From Whitmania pigra (taxonomy: Eukaryota; Annelida; Clitellata; Hirudinida; Haemopidae): a stretch of 64,000 nucleotides of DNA. Under the pieces are notes generated by a model. The model had not been told where the DNA came from and did no database searches. It was given only the letters and a program-made list of their open reading frames with translations. Below, piece after piece: positions 1 through 9,585 of the stretch (position 1 is the stretch's first letter; every line of letters begins with the position of its first letter). Made by a program: the position numbers and the translations under genes. The stretch lies in the NCBI GenBank assembly GCA_021613335.1, contig JAJTWR010000431.1, positions 2,232,001-2,296,000 of the forward strand, in the 5' to 3' direction.

Positions 1-1065
1 TCCAAAAACGGTCCTCAAAATCCTGTGGGGAAGGCACCCAGACTTTCGGTATCTGCTGACGGCTCAAAGATTGTTGCTGCTTTCGCGCAAGGCCATATTT
101 ACACTTCCGAGGATTTTGGGAATACGTGGAGAGACCGCTCTACTTCACCTGGATTACCGCCCGGAGAATTGACTTGGATCACCGTCGTCAATTCCTCTGA
201 TGGCCGGCGAGTGACAGCTGCTCGCCAATATGGCCATATCTACACCTCAAACGATTATGGTGAAACCTGGGATGACCGCAGCCTTGCTGGTGGGCCCGCT
301 TCTGGAGATCAGATTTGGCGTTGGATAGCGGCTTCTGCTGATGGCAAAGTGATTCACGGCGTAACCATGACTGAGCCATTGGGGTATATTTACTCGTCAC
401 TCGACCATGGCAATACTTGGGCAAATCGATCGCTCGCTTCTGATGTGCTCGCATGGGGTGATTATACCCAAACGTTTGGTGCTCTGTCGCCTTTTATGAA
501 ACCTCCACGGGTGCCAATAGGAAGGATGTGGAAACATATATCAACTTCCCCAGATGGCAAGTACGTTTCAGCGGTAGTAAGGCTTGGCCACATCTACAGT
601 TCGAATGATTACGGGGCGACTTGGGCTGATATCACACCGGCAGTTGGCCCCGCAGCCGGCAACGTGGATTGGTACGGCACATACATTTCTTCTGACGGAA
701 AGACGATTATAGGGTTAGCGAGCGCAGTCGAAGTGTATCGTATTTTCATATCGTATGACAGTGGTGAAACTTGGACTGACCGAACACCTAGCGTGTCGGA
801 CGAGGAGCGCAAAAAGTGGGTGGGTTGGCAGTACCTTGCTGGCTCCGCTGATTGTCAGAGACTCGCAGCGGTTTCCGGACGGGGAGCAGTATTCATTTCG
901 ACTGACTGCGGGAAATCATGGACTGACCACACGCCTTCATCTTCGCCTGGTTCATATCCAGGTAGGCATGAATGGACGTTCATCACCTCGTATGCAGACG
1001 GTACAAAGTATGCCCTTATTACTGCTGATGGTAAGAGCCTATATACTTTCGAACTCGTTTTCTAA
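1..1065 (+). CDS. Asp-box (BNR-like) repeat protein, 5' end outside window
   Basis: The open frame runs in from the left edge, so the start is not in the window; a GTG at 25 is only the first in-window start codon. The protein carries at least six Asp-box motifs of the S-x-D-x-G-x-T-W type (SEDFGNTW, SNDYGETW, SSLDHGNTW, SSNDYGATW, SYDSGETW, STDCGKSW) spaced about 45-75 residues apart. That spacing indicates a beta-propeller of the sialidase/BNR or photosystem-stability-factor-like fold. No sialidase catalytic Arg triad is evident, so it is more likely a secreted binding or structural propeller than an enzyme. Codon use is less G+C-rich than the core genes downstream. It converges with the chitinase-like gene at 1134. 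Exact function unknown. Confidence 0.8.
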   Translation, partial: SKNGPQNPVGKAPRLSVSADGSKIVAAFAQGHIYTSEDFGNTWRDRSTSPGLPPGELTWITVVNSSDGRRVTAARQYGHIYTSNDYGETWDDRSLAGGPASGDQIWRWIAASADGKVIHGVTMTEPLGYIYSSLDHGNTWANRSLASDVLAWGDYTQTFGALSPFMKPPRVPIGRMWKHISTSPDGKYVSAVVRLGHIYSSNDYGATWADITPAVGPAAGNVDWYGTYISSDGKTIIGLASAVEVYRIFISYDSGETWTDRTPSVSDEERKKWVGWQYLAGSADCQRLAAVSGRGAVFISTDCGKSWTDHTPSSSPGSYPGRHEWTFITSYADGTKYALITADGKSLYTFELVF

Positions 1066-1133
1066 AATTCTTCGAGAAGCGCTTTTTCCACAAACGGCTT
1101 CTGCGCCCAGCCTACTGGGAAGCTAAGTACCCA

Positions 1134-2096
1134 TCAATAGGATTGCATGTTTGCGCAGGAGAGGTTGTCGCCGGGACTTACGACCAACTTTTCCGCAAAC
1201 AGCTCGAAGTGACGTATGCGGTACAGAGTTTTATCGAGGGTGCCCGCACCCTTGTTGCACTCAACTCCGCCGTTGATAACGTTGATGGTCATCCCAAACC
1301 CTGGGCGGCGATTGGCTGCCACGTCTTGGGTACTCGGCACCCACTTGCCAACCATGACGTCGTGGCAGGAGGGTTTGGGACCTTGCGCGGTCATCCAAAA
1401 CCAAACTGCTGTACGGAAGGCGAGCTGTGGGCTGCGCAGGATACTATCCGGATCGTTGAGCAGGTCTGCCTTGAGGCTTTTCCCGGCAAGGCCGTAGTTG
1501 TAGTTCCAGGAGAGCTGCAGCGGTCCTCGACCATGGTAGGTCTTTCCCGGCACGCACGGATACTCGGTGTTTGAGTGCTCACAGTATTGGGTACAGGTCC
1601 CTTTTTCACACAGGACTTCTTGGTTGTAGTAGAGCCCCCAAGCGTAGCGACCACCCTTTGCGGCATCCCAACCGCCAGTCGTTTCCTGAGCAGCATTTGC
1701 AAGGAATGCGGCGACTTCCCGTTTGCGCTGCTCAAGTGTGCCTTCGGATGCGAACGCCGGGAATTCCGCCGCTGCGGCAGAAAGCGCTGCATACGAATAG
1801 AGCCCGTGCCGTTGCGGAAACATGTTCTCGTAGACGTCTCTCGGAAGGATTTCCGTAAACTTTGGGTTGGGAGTAGACGCTGCGACGGGCACGTAGTCGG
1901 CACGGAGTTTCGCGTCGGGGTTGGTGTTGTCTGGGTGCACCCAATCGTCGGTATACGGACCTCCCGAGGAGGGTGTATTTCCAGGTCCTATTGAGGGTGT
2001 TTGCCCGGAGTCGTTCTGCCCTGGATGACCGCCATGGCAAGCCGAGAGGAAGGCGGTTGCGGCCAACAACAATGCATGCATTTTGGGGGCTAACAT
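1134..2096 (-). CDS. GH19 chitinase-like lipoprotein (copy 2)
   Basis: Predicted secreted endo-chitinase or lysozyme-type glycoside hydrolase of family 19, which cleaves beta-1,4-GlcNAc (or MurNAc-GlcNAc) bonds by inversion. The N-terminus is a lipoprotein signal with lipobox LSAC (Cys about residue 20), followed by a Gly/Ser/Pro-rich linker. The catalytic domain spans about residues 85-310. It has the family E-T-T-G-G block, here AQETTGG (usually H before the Glu), and [14 protein letters not shown] for the substrate groove. The start at 2096 is supported by GAGGAG six bases upstream. It lies 52 bp downstream of, and is clearly paralogous to, the next gene, so the pair is a tandem duplication. 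Likely a predatory, nutritional or defensive wall hydrolase. An endolysin-like role is an alternative. Confidence 0.85.
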   Translation of the reverse strand: MLAPKMHALLLAATAFLSACHGGHPGQNDSGQTPSIGPGNTPSSGGPYTDDWVHPDNTNPDAKLRADYVPVAASTPNPKFTEILPRDVYENMFPQRHGLYSYAALSAAAAEFPAFASEGTLEQRKREVAAFLANAAQETTGGWDAAKGGRYAWGLYYNQEVLCEKGTCTQYCEHSNTEYPCVPGKTYHGRGPLQLSWNYNYGLAGKSLKADLLNDPDSILRSPQLAFRTAVWFWMTAQGPKPSCHDVMVGKWVPSTQDVAANRRPGFGMTINVINGGVECNKGAGTLDKTLYRIRHFELFAEKLVVSPGDNLSCANMQSY

Positions 2097-2148
2097 TCGC
2101 TTCTCCTCGTAGCAGTTCTGAAGTTCATGGCTGGTACTTGCCCTCGCA

Positions 2149-3264
2149 TCACCAATAGGGCTTCATGGTGTGGCAGCCCAGGTCGGGACCAGGGTCGACG
2201 CCCATGAGTCGGCAGAAGTATTCGTAGAAATCAATCCGGTTCTGGGTTGTGTCGATGGGTTTTTTTCCATAGCCACACTCGACACCGCCGTTGATAACGA
2301 CGATAGTCATCCCGAAGCTTGCGGAGCGCCCTTTGGCTCGGTCTTCCGCAGTCGGCACCCACTTTCCGATCATGACGTCATGGCTGGAAGGCTTCGGAGC
2401 TTGCGGAGTCATCCAAAACCAAACTCCAGTGAGCATTGCGAGGTAGGGGTTTTTGAGAATCTGGTCAGGGTTGTTCAGGAGGTCATACCCGAGTTGCTCT
2501 CCAGCGAGGCCATAGTTGACATTCCACGAGAGTTGTATCGGGCCGCGGCCGAAATACCCCTTTCCCTTAACGCAGGGGTATTTGACGCTGGTGGCGTCAC
2601 AGTACCAACCGGGGCATTTCTCGTTCGTACAGCCGACTTCGTTCGTATAAAAAAGCCCCCACTGGAGCCTATCTGCATTACCCGGAGTGCCGCCGGTAGT
2701 CTCGTGAGCGATGTTGGAGAGGAATGCTGCCAGTTCCCGCTTTCGAACTTCAAGTGTGCCAACAGAGACAAACTCTGGGTACTTCGCCGCGGCCGCCGCA
2801 AGTGCTTCATAGGAAAAAAGCCCTGCACGGACCGGGAACAGTTTCTCGAATTGTTCCTTCGTTAGGAGTTCTGCGAATTTTGGATTCGGGGTGTACGCCG
2901 GGACCGGCACAAAGTCGGCACCAGGTTTTGCATCCGGATTGATGTAATCCGGCGGCGGGCCAACGTCGCTCAGGCGCCAAGAGCCAGCACCGACTGCATC
3001 AGGAGTTCCAGCGTCTGGGGTGCCGGAGCCCGTGGTTCCAGCATCGGGCTTCGTTCCGGAGCCGACGGTATTACCACCCAGCGTACCGGAATCAGGAACC
3101 GGTGTCGTGGTCGTACCAGAGTCTGGCGCTCCAGAAGATCCCTTCTCGTCAGTGGGCGTGTTTCCCGCATCTCTGGGGCTTGGAGTGCCAGTCAGTCCAG
3201 AGCCACAGGCAGCAAAAATGGCCGCTGCTACAAGAAATTTTAATTGATTTTTAAGTCCGTCCAC
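2149..3264 (-). CDS. GH19 chitinase-like lipoprotein (copy 1)
   Basis: Secreted GH19 glycoside hydrolase, paralogue of the following gene. A GTG start at 3264 is preceded by a strong AGGAGG five bases away. The signal peptide ends in lipobox AAC (Cys about residue 20), so it is probably lipid-anchored. A long low-complexity linker (about residues 22-95, rich in Gly, Thr, Pro and Asp) precedes the catalytic domain. That domain carries AHETTGG with the conserved His-Glu and [14 protein letters not shown]. Cysteines in the CxxxxCPGWYC segment probably form disulfides. The linker and anchor suggest a surface-displayed enzyme acting on fungal or bacterial walls. The A+T-rich upstream region has a candidate promoter (3313-3342). 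Family assignment is firm; the true substrate is inferred. Confidence 0.88.
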   Translation of the reverse strand: MDGLKNQLKFLVAAAIFAACGSGLTGTPSPRDAGNTPTDEKGSSGAPDSGTTTTPVPDSGTLGGNTVGSGTKPDAGTTGSGTPDAGTPDAVGAGSWRLSDVGPPPDYINPDAKPGADFVPVPAYTPNPKFAELLTKEQFEKLFPVRAGLFSYEALAAAAAKYPEFVSVGTLEVRKRELAAFLSNIAHETTGGTPGNADRLQWGLFYTNEVGCTNEKCPGWYCDATSVKYPCVKGKGYFGRGPIQLSWNVNYGLAGEQLGYDLLNNPDQILKNPYLAMLTGVWFWMTPQAPKPSSHDVMIGKWVPTAEDRAKGRSASFGMTIVVINGGVECGYGKKPIDTTQNRIDFYEYFCRLMGVDPGPDLGCHTMKPYW

Positions 3265-3312
3265 ACGCGCCTCCTGAAGGATGAGAGCTCACGTAACATC
3301 CGTGATGCCATC

Positions 3313-3342
3313 ATTTTACACTTATTTAGATTACTTTGTTAA
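3313..3342 (-). promoter_or_regulatory. Candidate sigma-70-type promoter for the GH19 pair
   Basis: Read on the minus strand, TTAACA (-35-like) is followed after 18 bases by TAAAAT (-10-like), about 50 bases before the GTG start at 3264. The surrounding 3300-3400 stretch is strikingly A+T-rich compared with the rest of the window. Inferred from consensus only. Confidence 0.35.
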
Positions 3343-3535
3343 ATAAAATTTCAGTCAAAATGGCGCACAATATCAGCAATTACGCACCTTTGTGCATCTT
3401 CAAAGAAGTTTGCAGCTTTACAGCCCGAAGTCACATGTGGGCAGCTTGCAAATGATGAATTCCAGTGGTTTGACGCAGCGCGCGCGAAGTGCCAGCCGAC
3501 AGGAGCCGACTCTGATTCCGTAGCTGGCGCCGCGG

Positions 3536-5521
3536 TTAGGTGGCGGCGCTATCGAAGTCGAGGAGCGGCGAGCCCTCGGAGACCTGCGCGCCCGGCCGAA
3601 AGCGGAAGGCGGTCACCTTGCCGTCGGACGGAGCGATGATGGTGTGCTCCATCTTCATGGCTTCCATGACGAGGAGCGGGGTTCCCTTGGTGACAGCGGC
3701 TCCAACTTCCACGAGCAGGGCGACGATTTTCCCCGGCATCGGGGCGACAAGTCCGCCGCCAGCGTCGTGGCCGACCGCCAGGTGCTCAATGCTTGGAAGC
3801 TCGATGAGGTAGTGCTCGCCGCCGGTAAAGACATGGAGCGCTTCGTCGACGAGAAACGTGGAGCCTTCCACCTTGTCGTTGCCGAGTTGGAGGCGTAGCT
3901 GGTCGCCCTCTTGGGTGAGGATGGCGAAGGAGCGGTCGGGCCCGCCGGGAAAGGAGAGCGAGTGGGCAGCGCCCTCGACGTGCAGCGTCACTCTTCCGCT
4001 CGTGAATTCAAATTCCCGATGCGCTGGCTGGAGGAGGCGAAAGTGTTCGAGGGTCGCCCATGGGTCTTGCGCGCTCGGGGCGCGCTCGGCAGTGAGGAGT
4101 GCCGCGACGGCGAGAGCGAGGGCCGCCGGTGGCGGGGCTACGGGAGGCGGCAGCAGGGTTTCCTGGTTGCGGGCGATGAGCGAGGTGTCGAGCTTCGCGC
4201 CGACGAAGTCCGGATTGCGAACCACCCGTCGCAGGAAAGCGAGGTTGGTGGTGAGCGGAGCGACTTGGGTATTCGCGAACGCGCGGTCGAGGACGCGCAG
4301 GGCCTCGTCGCGGGTTTCTGCCCAGGCGATGACCTTGGCGATGAGCGGATCGTAATAGGGGCTGATGGCGTCGCCCTCGCGCACGCCGGAGTCGATGCGC
4401 AGGGTGGGCGGCTCTTGCCCAACGGTGAACGCGACGTGCGGTGGGAAGCGCAGGCGGGTGAGCGGACCGATGGCGGGGAGAAATCCGCGTTCGGGATTCT
4501 CGGCGTAGAGGCGAGCTTCAATCGCGTGGCCGCGGGGTTTGAGGTCGCTCTGGCAGACCGGGAGCGCTTCGCCAGACGCCACGCGCAGTTGCCACTCCAC
4601 GAGGTCGAGGCCGAGTATCTGCTCGGTGACTGGGTGTTCTACCTGGAGGCGGGTGTTCATCTCCATGAAGTAGAATTCGTCGTCTTGGGCGATGAACTCG
4701 ACGGTACCAGCGCCGCGGTAGTCCACGGCGCGGGCGGCGGCAACGGCGGCCTCGCCCATGGCCTTGCGGCGTTCGGCGCTCATGCCCGGTCCGGGCGCCT
4801 CTTCGAGCACCTTTTGGTAGCGGCGCTGCACCGAGCAGTCGCGCTCGAAGAGGTATAGGCAGTTGCCGTGGCTGTCGGCGAAGACCTGCATTTCGAGGTG
4901 GCGCGGCCGGGTGAGGTAGCGCTCCAGGAGGACAGTCTTGTCGTTGAAGGAGTTTTGGGCCTCGCGCTGGCAACCGGTCAGCGCTTCTTGGAAGCCCGCG
5001 GCGGCGTGGACGACGCGCATCCCCTTGCCACCGCCACCGGCGGCGGCCTTGATGAGGAGCGGAAAGCCGATGCGCCTTGCTTCGGCCTCGAGGTGCGCCG
5101 TGGATTGGTCGGCGCCGTGGTAGCCGGGCACGACGGGGACCTGCGCCTTTTGCATGAGCGCCTTCGCGGCGCTCTTGTTGCCCATGGCGCGGATAGCCGA
5201 GGCCGGGGGGCCGATGAAGGTGAGCTTCGCGGCCTCGCAGGCTTCGGCGAAGGCCGCGTTCTCGGAGAGGAAGCCGTAGCCGGGGTGAATGGCGGAGGCG
5301 CCGCGCTCGCGGGCGGCGGCGATGATCGCGTCGGCCCGCAGGTAGCTCTCCTTCGCTGGCGGCGGCCCGATGCACACCGCTTCGTCGCAGGCGGCGACGT
5401 GCGCTGCGCGCGCGTCGGCCTCCGAAAAGACTGCCACAGTGCGGATGCCGAGGCGACGGGCGGTGGTGGCGATGCGGATGGCGATTTCGCCGCGATTGGC
5501 GATGAGGATTTTCTCGAACAT
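3536..5521 (-). CDS. mccA: Acyl-CoA carboxylase biotin-carboxylase/biotinyl subunit (methylcrotonyl-CoA carboxylase alpha type)
   Basis: ATP-dependent biotin carboxylase fused to its biotin carrier. Together with the beta subunit it carboxylates 3-methylcrotonyl-CoA in leucine breakdown, or a related acyl-CoA. The 661-residue length fits the MCC-alpha family. The N-terminal biotin carboxylase domain (about 1-445) begins MFEKILIANRGEIAIRI and has the Gly-rich ATP-grasp loop AAGGGGKGM and the MNTRLQVEHPVTE motif. The C-terminus is a biotinyl domain with AMKMEH, Lys about 623 being the biotinylation site. It begins 2 nt after the beta-subunit stop, so the pair is one transcript. No other leucine-catabolism genes are adjacent, so geranyl-CoA or propionyl-CoA carboxylase remains possible. 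Confidence 0.9.
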   Translation of the reverse strand: MFEKILIANRGEIAIRIATTARRLGIRTVAVFSEADARAAHVAACDEAVCIGPPPAKESYLRADAIIAAARERGASAIHPGYGFLSENAAFAEACEAAKLTFIGPPASAIRAMGNKSAAKALMQKAQVPVVPGYHGADQSTAHLEAEARRIGFPLLIKAAAGGGGKGMRVVHAAAGFQEALTGCQREAQNSFNDKTVLLERYLTRPRHLEMQVFADSHGNCLYLFERDCSVQRRYQKVLEEAPGPGMSAERRKAMGEAAVAAARAVDYRGAGTVEFIAQDDEFYFMEMNTRLQVEHPVTEQILGLDLVEWQLRVASGEALPVCQSDLKPRGHAIEARLYAENPERGFLPAIGPLTRLRFPPHVAFTVGQEPPTLRIDSGVREGDAISPYYDPLIAKVIAWAETRDEALRVLDRAFANTQVAPLTTNLAFLRRVVRNPDFVGAKLDTSLIARNQETLLPPPVAPPPAALALAVAALLTAERAPSAQDPWATLEHFRLLQPAHREFEFTSGRVTLHVEGAAHSLSFPGGPDRSFAILTQEGDQLRLQLGNDKVEGSTFLVDEALHVFTGGEHYLIELPSIEHLAVGHDAGGGLVAPMPGKIVALLVEVGAAVTKGTPLLVMEAMKMEHTIIAPSDGKVTAFRFRPGAQVSEGSPLLDFDSAAT

Positions 5522-5523
5522 GG

Positions 5524-7131
5524 CTACATCCGGTACAGGGCAAACCCTGCTTGGGGGATGGGGGCGTTGAGGGTTGCGGAGAAGGCGAGAGCGAGCACTT
5601 CGCGGGTGGTCGCCGGGTCGATGATGCCGTCGTCCCAGAGGCGTGCAGTGGCGTAGTAGGGGTTGCCCTGGCGCTCGTACTGCTCGCGGATAGGGGCCTT
5701 GAACGCCTCTTCTTCAGTGGCAGGCCAGGTGCGCCCTTGGGCTTCAAGGGCATCGCGCTTCACGGTGGCGAGCACGTTCGCGGCCTGTTCGCCGCCCATC
5801 ACCGAAATGCGGGAGTTCGGCCAAGTGAAGAGGAAGCGCGGTGAATAGGCGCGCCCGCACATGCCGTAGTTCCCCGCGCCGAAACTGCCGCCGACGATGA
5901 GGGTGACTTTGGGCACTTGGGCAGTCGCGACGGCGGTCACCAACTTCGCTCCGTGCTTGGCGATGCCCTCGTTCTCGTACTTTCGGCCCACCATGAAGCC
6001 GGTGATGTTCTGCAGGAAGAGCAGGGGTATGCGCCGCTGGCAGCAGAGCTCGATGAAGTGCGCGCCTTTGACGGCGCTCTCCGAGAAGAGGATGCCGTTG
6101 TTCGCGAGGATGCCGACAGGAATGCCGTGGAGGCGCGCGAAGCCGGTGACGAGCGTTGGGCCGAAGCGCGACTTGAACTCGTCGAACTCCGAGGCGTCCA
6201 CGAGGCGGGCGATGAGCTCGCGCACGTCGAAGGGCTTCTTTCCGTCGACGGGGATGATGCCGTAGAGCTCGTCGGCCGGGTACGCCGGTGGGCGCGGCGA
6301 TTCCAGTGCGATGTTCGGGTGTTTCACTTGGTTCAAATTGGCGACGGAGCGCCGGAGGATGGCGATGGCGTGGCGATCATTCTCCGCGAGGTGGTCAGCC
6401 ACGCCGGAAAGGCGAGTGTGGACATCGCCGCCGCCGAGGTCTTCCGCGGTCACCGACTCTCCGGTGGCAGCCTTCACCAGCGGCGGCCCGCCGAGGAAAA
6501 TGGTGCCCTGGTTTTTGACGATGATGCTCTCATCGCTCATCGCGGGAACATAGGCGCCGCCAGCGGTGCAGGAGCCGAGCACCGCCGCGAGCTGGGGGAT
6601 GCCCTCGGCGGAGAGTGTCGCTTGGTTGAAGAAGATGCGCCCGAAGTGCTCCTTGTCGGGAAACACTTCGTCTTGGTTCGGCAGGTTCGCGCCGCCGGAG
6701 TCCACCAAGTAGATGCAAGGCAGGCGATTTTCCCGGGCGATTTCCTGGGCGCGCAGGTGCTTTTTGACCGTGAGGGGAAAGTAGGTGCCGCCTTTGACGG
6801 TGGCGTCGTTGCACACCACGAGGCATTCGCGGCCGGAGACTCGCCCGACGCCGGTGATGATGCCCGCGCCGGGGGCCGCATCGTCGTACATGCCCCACGC
6901 GGCGAGTTGGGAGAGTTCAAGGAAGGGACTGCCCGGGTCGAGGAGCGCCTCCACCCGTTGCCGCGGCAAAAGCTTTCCGCGGGCGAGGTGCCGCTGCCGA
7001 GACTCTTCGCTGCCTCCCCGGCCGGTGAGCTCCACGCGCTCCCGGAGCGTCGCGACGAGCGACTTCATCGCGGCATGGCTCGCCACATACTCCGGGCTCT
7101 GCGTGTCGAGATTGGAGGAAAGCTTAGACAT
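5524..7131 (-). CDS. mccB: Acyl-CoA carboxylase carboxyltransferase subunit (methylcrotonyl-CoA carboxylase beta type)
   Basis: Carboxyltransferase subunit that moves CO2 from biotin to the acyl-CoA. The 535-residue length and the start sequence ([18 protein letters not shown]) match the MCC beta subunit closely. Crotonase-fold halves are visible: an N-terminal part with [16 protein letters not shown] and a C-terminal part with [20 protein letters not shown] and [15 protein letters not shown], the acyl-CoA and biotin oxyanion-hole regions. It is the first gene of a two-gene operon with the biotin-carrying subunit immediately downstream. Substrate specificity is inferred from similarity; geranyl-CoA carboxylases are close relatives. 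Confidence 0.9.
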   Translation of the reverse strand: MSKLSSNLDTQSPEYVASHAAMKSLVATLRERVELTGRGGSEESRQRHLARGKLLPRQRVEALLDPGSPFLELSQLAAWGMYDDAAPGAGIITGVGRVSGRECLVVCNDATVKGGTYFPLTVKKHLRAQEIARENRLPCIYLVDSGGANLPNQDEVFPDKEHFGRIFFNQATLSAEGIPQLAAVLGSCTAGGAYVPAMSDESIIVKNQGTIFLGGPPLVKAATGESVTAEDLGGGDVHTRLSGVADHLAENDRHAIAILRRSVANLNQVKHPNIALESPRPPAYPADELYGIIPVDGKKPFDVRELIARLVDASEFDEFKSRFGPTLVTGFARLHGIPVGILANNGILFSESAVKGAHFIELCCQRRIPLLFLQNITGFMVGRKYENEGIAKHGAKLVTAVATAQVPKVTLIVGGSFGAGNYGMCGRAYSPRFLFTWPNSRISVMGGEQAANVLATVKRDALEAQGRTWPATEEEAFKAPIREQYERQGNPYYATARLWDDGIIDPATTREVLALAFSATLNAPIPQAGFALYRM

Positions 7132-7678
7132 GAGCAGAATTCCTATTCGAGTTCACGTGGGCGTGTATCCAAAAAAAGGCCACGCGCGTCGGGCTGCGAA
7201 GCCGGTGGTGGGAGTCTCCGAATCGCTACGCAGTCCTAAATTTGGGACGGTGGAGTCTCAATATTCGGACGGTTCAAGACGCCCGCCGACAGCCGACCTC
7301 CCATATTTCGCGGCTTTCGAGTGTTGAGGGGCGTTGGCACGAATGATGCTCTCCATCCACAACGGAAGGATGCGAGGAGGGGGAAACGCTGGGTGGCGTT
7401 GTTGGCGAGGTTGGCGATGGGCGGCGGCGACCGCGAGGGAGCTGCTGCGCGAAGGGTCTGAAGCGATGGGCTCGGAAGGGTCCACAGTTTCTGACTCCGC
7501 TGTGCAGCGAGTATCCCGAGAGGAGGGCTGCGGAGCGACGGGTGGCGGGGACAACCAGGGCGATGTGACACTGCTCGTGCCATGACGCTCGGTAGCCACG
7601 CCGACGCTCCGCGGCCTTGGAGGTCCGGGACGAGCGGGGTGGACTCAGCGCGAGAAGTCCATCTATAAGCCGTAACTC
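7132..7678. other. 547-bp gene-free interval
   Basis: This stretch lies between the start of mccB and the start of the exbB-like gene, so it should hold two divergent promoters. Frames open in it are short, Arg/Ser-rich and have no recognisable domain or ribosome binding site. I looked for RNase P, tmRNA, SRP and 6S signatures and found none. It is high in G+C and includes several short G-rich tracts, but I see no definite feature. Confidence 0.5.
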
Positions 7679-8347
7679 ATGAGGTTCCTCATCGCGCAAG
7701 TGGCATCAGATTCGCAAGGTTGGCTTACCCAACGCCTTCTCGCCGCCTTCACCGGCAACAGCGAGTGGGTGTTGTGGATTTTGGGCGTGGCCTCGGTCCT
7801 TTCGCTCGCAGTGATGGCCGAGCGAGCAATCTTCTATTCCACCCATCGACTCCTCAACGCCGACGAGCTGGTGCTGAGCCTCGCCCGCGGCGAGTTGGAG
7901 CAGGTCGGCAAGGCCATCGGCAGCCGCAAAGGCATGGAGGCGACGATGCTCCGCGAGGGGCTGGCCTGGGCGTCGCGCGGCGCTGAGGCCACCGAGCAGG
8001 TGATGGAGGCTACCGTCGCGAAGGAGCGACCGTCCTACGAGCGCTTTTTCTCCTTCCTCGGCACCTTGGGGGCGAATACCCCCTTCATCGGCCTCTTCGG
8101 CACGGTGCTCGGCATCATCAAGGCGTTCCACGACTTGGGAGAGAGCGGCGCGAAGGGCATCCAAGTGCAGCAGACGGTGATGGCGGGAATTTCCGAGGCG
8201 CTGGTCGCGACAGCCGTGGGCCTTGCGGTCGCCATCCCCGCAGTCATCGCCTACAACATCTTTACCCGCGAGCTGAAGCACACCCTCGCGCGCTGCGCGG
8301 CGCTCCGGCATGCGCTCGTCGGGCACCTGCACACGAGGAAATCGTAA
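7679..8347 (+). CDS. MotA/TolQ/ExbB proton-channel protein
   Basis: Inner-membrane component of a proton-motive-force-driven energiser (ExbB-ExbD/TolQ-TolR). Three membrane helices are visible at about residues 25-47, 125-147 and 165-190. The family core FFSFLGTLGANTPFIGLFGTVLGI and the TAVGLAVAIPAV helix are intact. Length 222 aa is typical. The downstream exbD-like gene starts at the base after its stop codon, so they form an operon. No TonB or TolA gene is adjacent, so the client (TonB-dependent import, Tol-Pal or gliding machinery) cannot be decided from the window. Confidence 0.92.
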   Translation: MRFLIAQVASDSQGWLTQRLLAAFTGNSEWVLWILGVASVLSLAVMAERAIFYSTHRLLNADELVLSLARGELEQVGKAIGSRKGMEATMLREGLAWASRGAEATEQVMEATVAKERPSYERFFSFLGTLGANTPFIGLFGTVLGIIKAFHDLGESGAKGIQVQQTVMAGISEALVATAVGLAVAIPAVIAYNIFTRELKHTLARCAALRHALVGHLHTRKS

Positions 8348-8764
8348 GTGGCCTCGGTACAAGACGACGACGATGGCATCGTCGGCATCAACGTCACCCC
8401 GCTTGTCGACGTGGTGTTGGTGCTCCTCATCATCTTCATGGTGACGTCGAGCTTCATCGTCCACGAGTCCATTGAGGTGGACTTGCCGCGGGCGGCGAAC
8501 AGCAAGGATAAGACGCCGCGTAGCCCGGTGATGATCACCGTCGACAGCGAGGAGCGCCTGTACCTCGACGGCAACCCAGTTTCGACCGAGGAGCTTCTCC
8601 AACGGATGCGCTCTGCCGTTGCCGAGGACAGCGCCGTCCGGGCGATTATCAGCGCCGACCAGCGATTGAATTACGGCAAGGTCGTCCGGGTCATCGACAT
8701 GGTGAAAGAGGCTGGCATCGCCAAGTTTGCGCTGAACATCCAGAAGACCGCCCCCAAAGACTGA
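8348..8764 (+). CDS. ExbD/TolR biopolymer transport protein
   Basis: Partner of the preceding channel protein. It has a single N-terminal membrane helix (about residues 19-42, LVDVVLVLLIIFMVTSSFI) preceded by the conserved INVTPLVDVV, where the Asp is the proton-conducting residue of the family. A periplasmic ExbD domain follows (about 45-135). A GTG start directly abuts the exbB-like stop. Length 138 aa is normal. Confidence 0.92.
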   Translation: MASVQDDDDGIVGINVTPLVDVVLVLLIIFMVTSSFIVHESIEVDLPRAANSKDKTPRSPVMITVDSEERLYLDGNPVSTEELLQRMRSAVAEDSAVRAIISADQRLNYGKVVRVIDMVKEAGIAKFALNIQKTAPKD

Positions 8765-8860
8765 CCGCTCCCAAAGTCAGTCCGCCCCATAGACTTGGCA
8801 AGGCCCTCGCATGTTCTCCTGCAGCGGCGGCATGGAGCCGTCGCATCACGGAGGTGTGGC

Positions 8861-9268
8861 ATGGCGCGGGTAAGTGCAGCAGTGGGGAGCGAAAGAGCAG
8901 GGCAAGCGCGGGTTGTCGAAGGTAGCGCTGCAGTGTCGCGGCGTGGACGGCGGAGTCTGCGGAGCTGGACACACGTCGTCGCGGCGGCGGGGGCCTTGTT
9001 CGCTAGCGGAGGGTTTGCAGAAAAGCCGATGGTTCCGGCGGAGGTGACGGGCGTCGTGAACCTCAACACCGCCACCGAAAAAGAGCTGTCGGTGCTCCCG
9101 GGCATCGGGGAGAAAACGGCAAAGCGCATCGTCGAACACCGCGCGAAAGCGCCTTTCGCGGCGCCGCGAGACCTCGCCAAGGTGAAGGGGATTGGTGGGA
9201 AGACTGTCGAACGACTGAAAGCTCACCTCGCGGTGAGCGGACCTACGACGCTCGCCGTGAAGCGGTAA
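8861..9268 (+). CDS. Helix-hairpin-helix (ComEA-like) protein
   Basis: Small protein with two consecutive helix-hairpin-helix motifs at the C-terminus (VNLNTATEKELSVLPGIGEKTAKRI and DLAKVKGIGGKTVERL regions), as in the ComEA DNA receptor. An N-terminal hydrophobic segment (SWTHVVAAAGALFASGGFA) looks like a signal or membrane anchor and would place the DNA-binding part outside the membrane. The ATG at 8861 was chosen because GGAGGT lies 5-10 bases upstream; the frame is open for a further 22 codons. Role in DNA uptake is plausible but no other com genes are nearby. Confidence 0.75.
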   Translation: MARVSAAVGSERAGQARVVEGSAAVSRRGRRSLRSWTHVVAAAGALFASGGFAEKPMVPAEVTGVVNLNTATEKELSVLPGIGEKTAKRIVEHRAKAPFAAPRDLAKVKGIGGKTVERLKAHLAVSGPTTLAVKR

Positions 9269-9273
9269 GGCGG

Positions 9274-9570
9274 TCAGCTCCCGCCGTCATCCGCCGGGAA
9301 CGGCCTTGCGAGTCCGCAGCGCACCTTGCCCTCTGGAGTGGAGATGAGGTGACAGTCGCAGTTGTCATAGAGCACGCGACACTTCTCGTCGTCAGCAGCG
9401 GAGATGTTGGCGCTCGATTCTTTGAGGGCCGCCGCTTGCAAGCAAATGGTGTTGTCGTTGGTGTTGGTGCTGCAGTCGCAGAGCTTTTCCGAAAGGCGGC
9501 GGCAGTTGCCCTTGCATCCGGCGAGGACAAGGGCGGCAAGAGCGAGGGAAATAAAAAGGACGGTGCGCAT
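9274..9570 (-). CDS. Small cysteine-rich lipoprotein
   Basis: From the ATG at 9570 the protein starts with a clear lipoprotein signal (hydrophobic core VLFISLALAALV, lipobox LAGC). The mature part of about 80 residues has seven Cys (NCRRLSEKLCDC, ICLQ, CRVLYDNCDCH, RCGL), probably paired in disulfides. No family is recognised. The frame extends upstream to 9648, but that extension would bury the signal peptide. There is no obvious Shine-Dalgarno; instead the start codon sits inside a perfect hairpin (9561-9585). Convergent with the HHH gene, 5 bp away. Confidence 0.6.
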   Translation of the reverse strand: MRTVLFISLALAALVLAGCKGNCRRLSEKLCDCSTNTNDNTICLQAAALKESSANISAADDEKCRVLYDNCDCHLISTPEGKVRCGLARPFPADDGGS

Positions 9571-9585
9571 CGGCGATGCGCACCG
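9561..9585. promoter_or_regulatory. Perfect 10-bp inverted repeat covering a start codon
   Basis: CGGTGCGCAT, a 5-base loop (CGGCG), then ATGCGCACCG. The minus-strand ATG of the small lipoprotein gene (9568-9570) lies within one arm. In the minus-strand mRNA this would form a stable hairpin hiding the initiation codon. Confidence 0.45.

Noticed and set aside
4518..5753. 411-codon minus-strand open frame overlapping mccA
   Set aside because: Arg/Pro-rich out-of-frame shadow of the biotin carboxylase.
7132..7678. RNase P, tmRNA or 6S RNA
   Set aside because: None of the conserved sequences (such as the RNase P GAGGAAAGTCC core) is present.
7274..7699. 141-codon minus-strand frame in the gap
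   Set aside because: Arg/Ser-rich, no RBS, no domain, extends into the exbB start.
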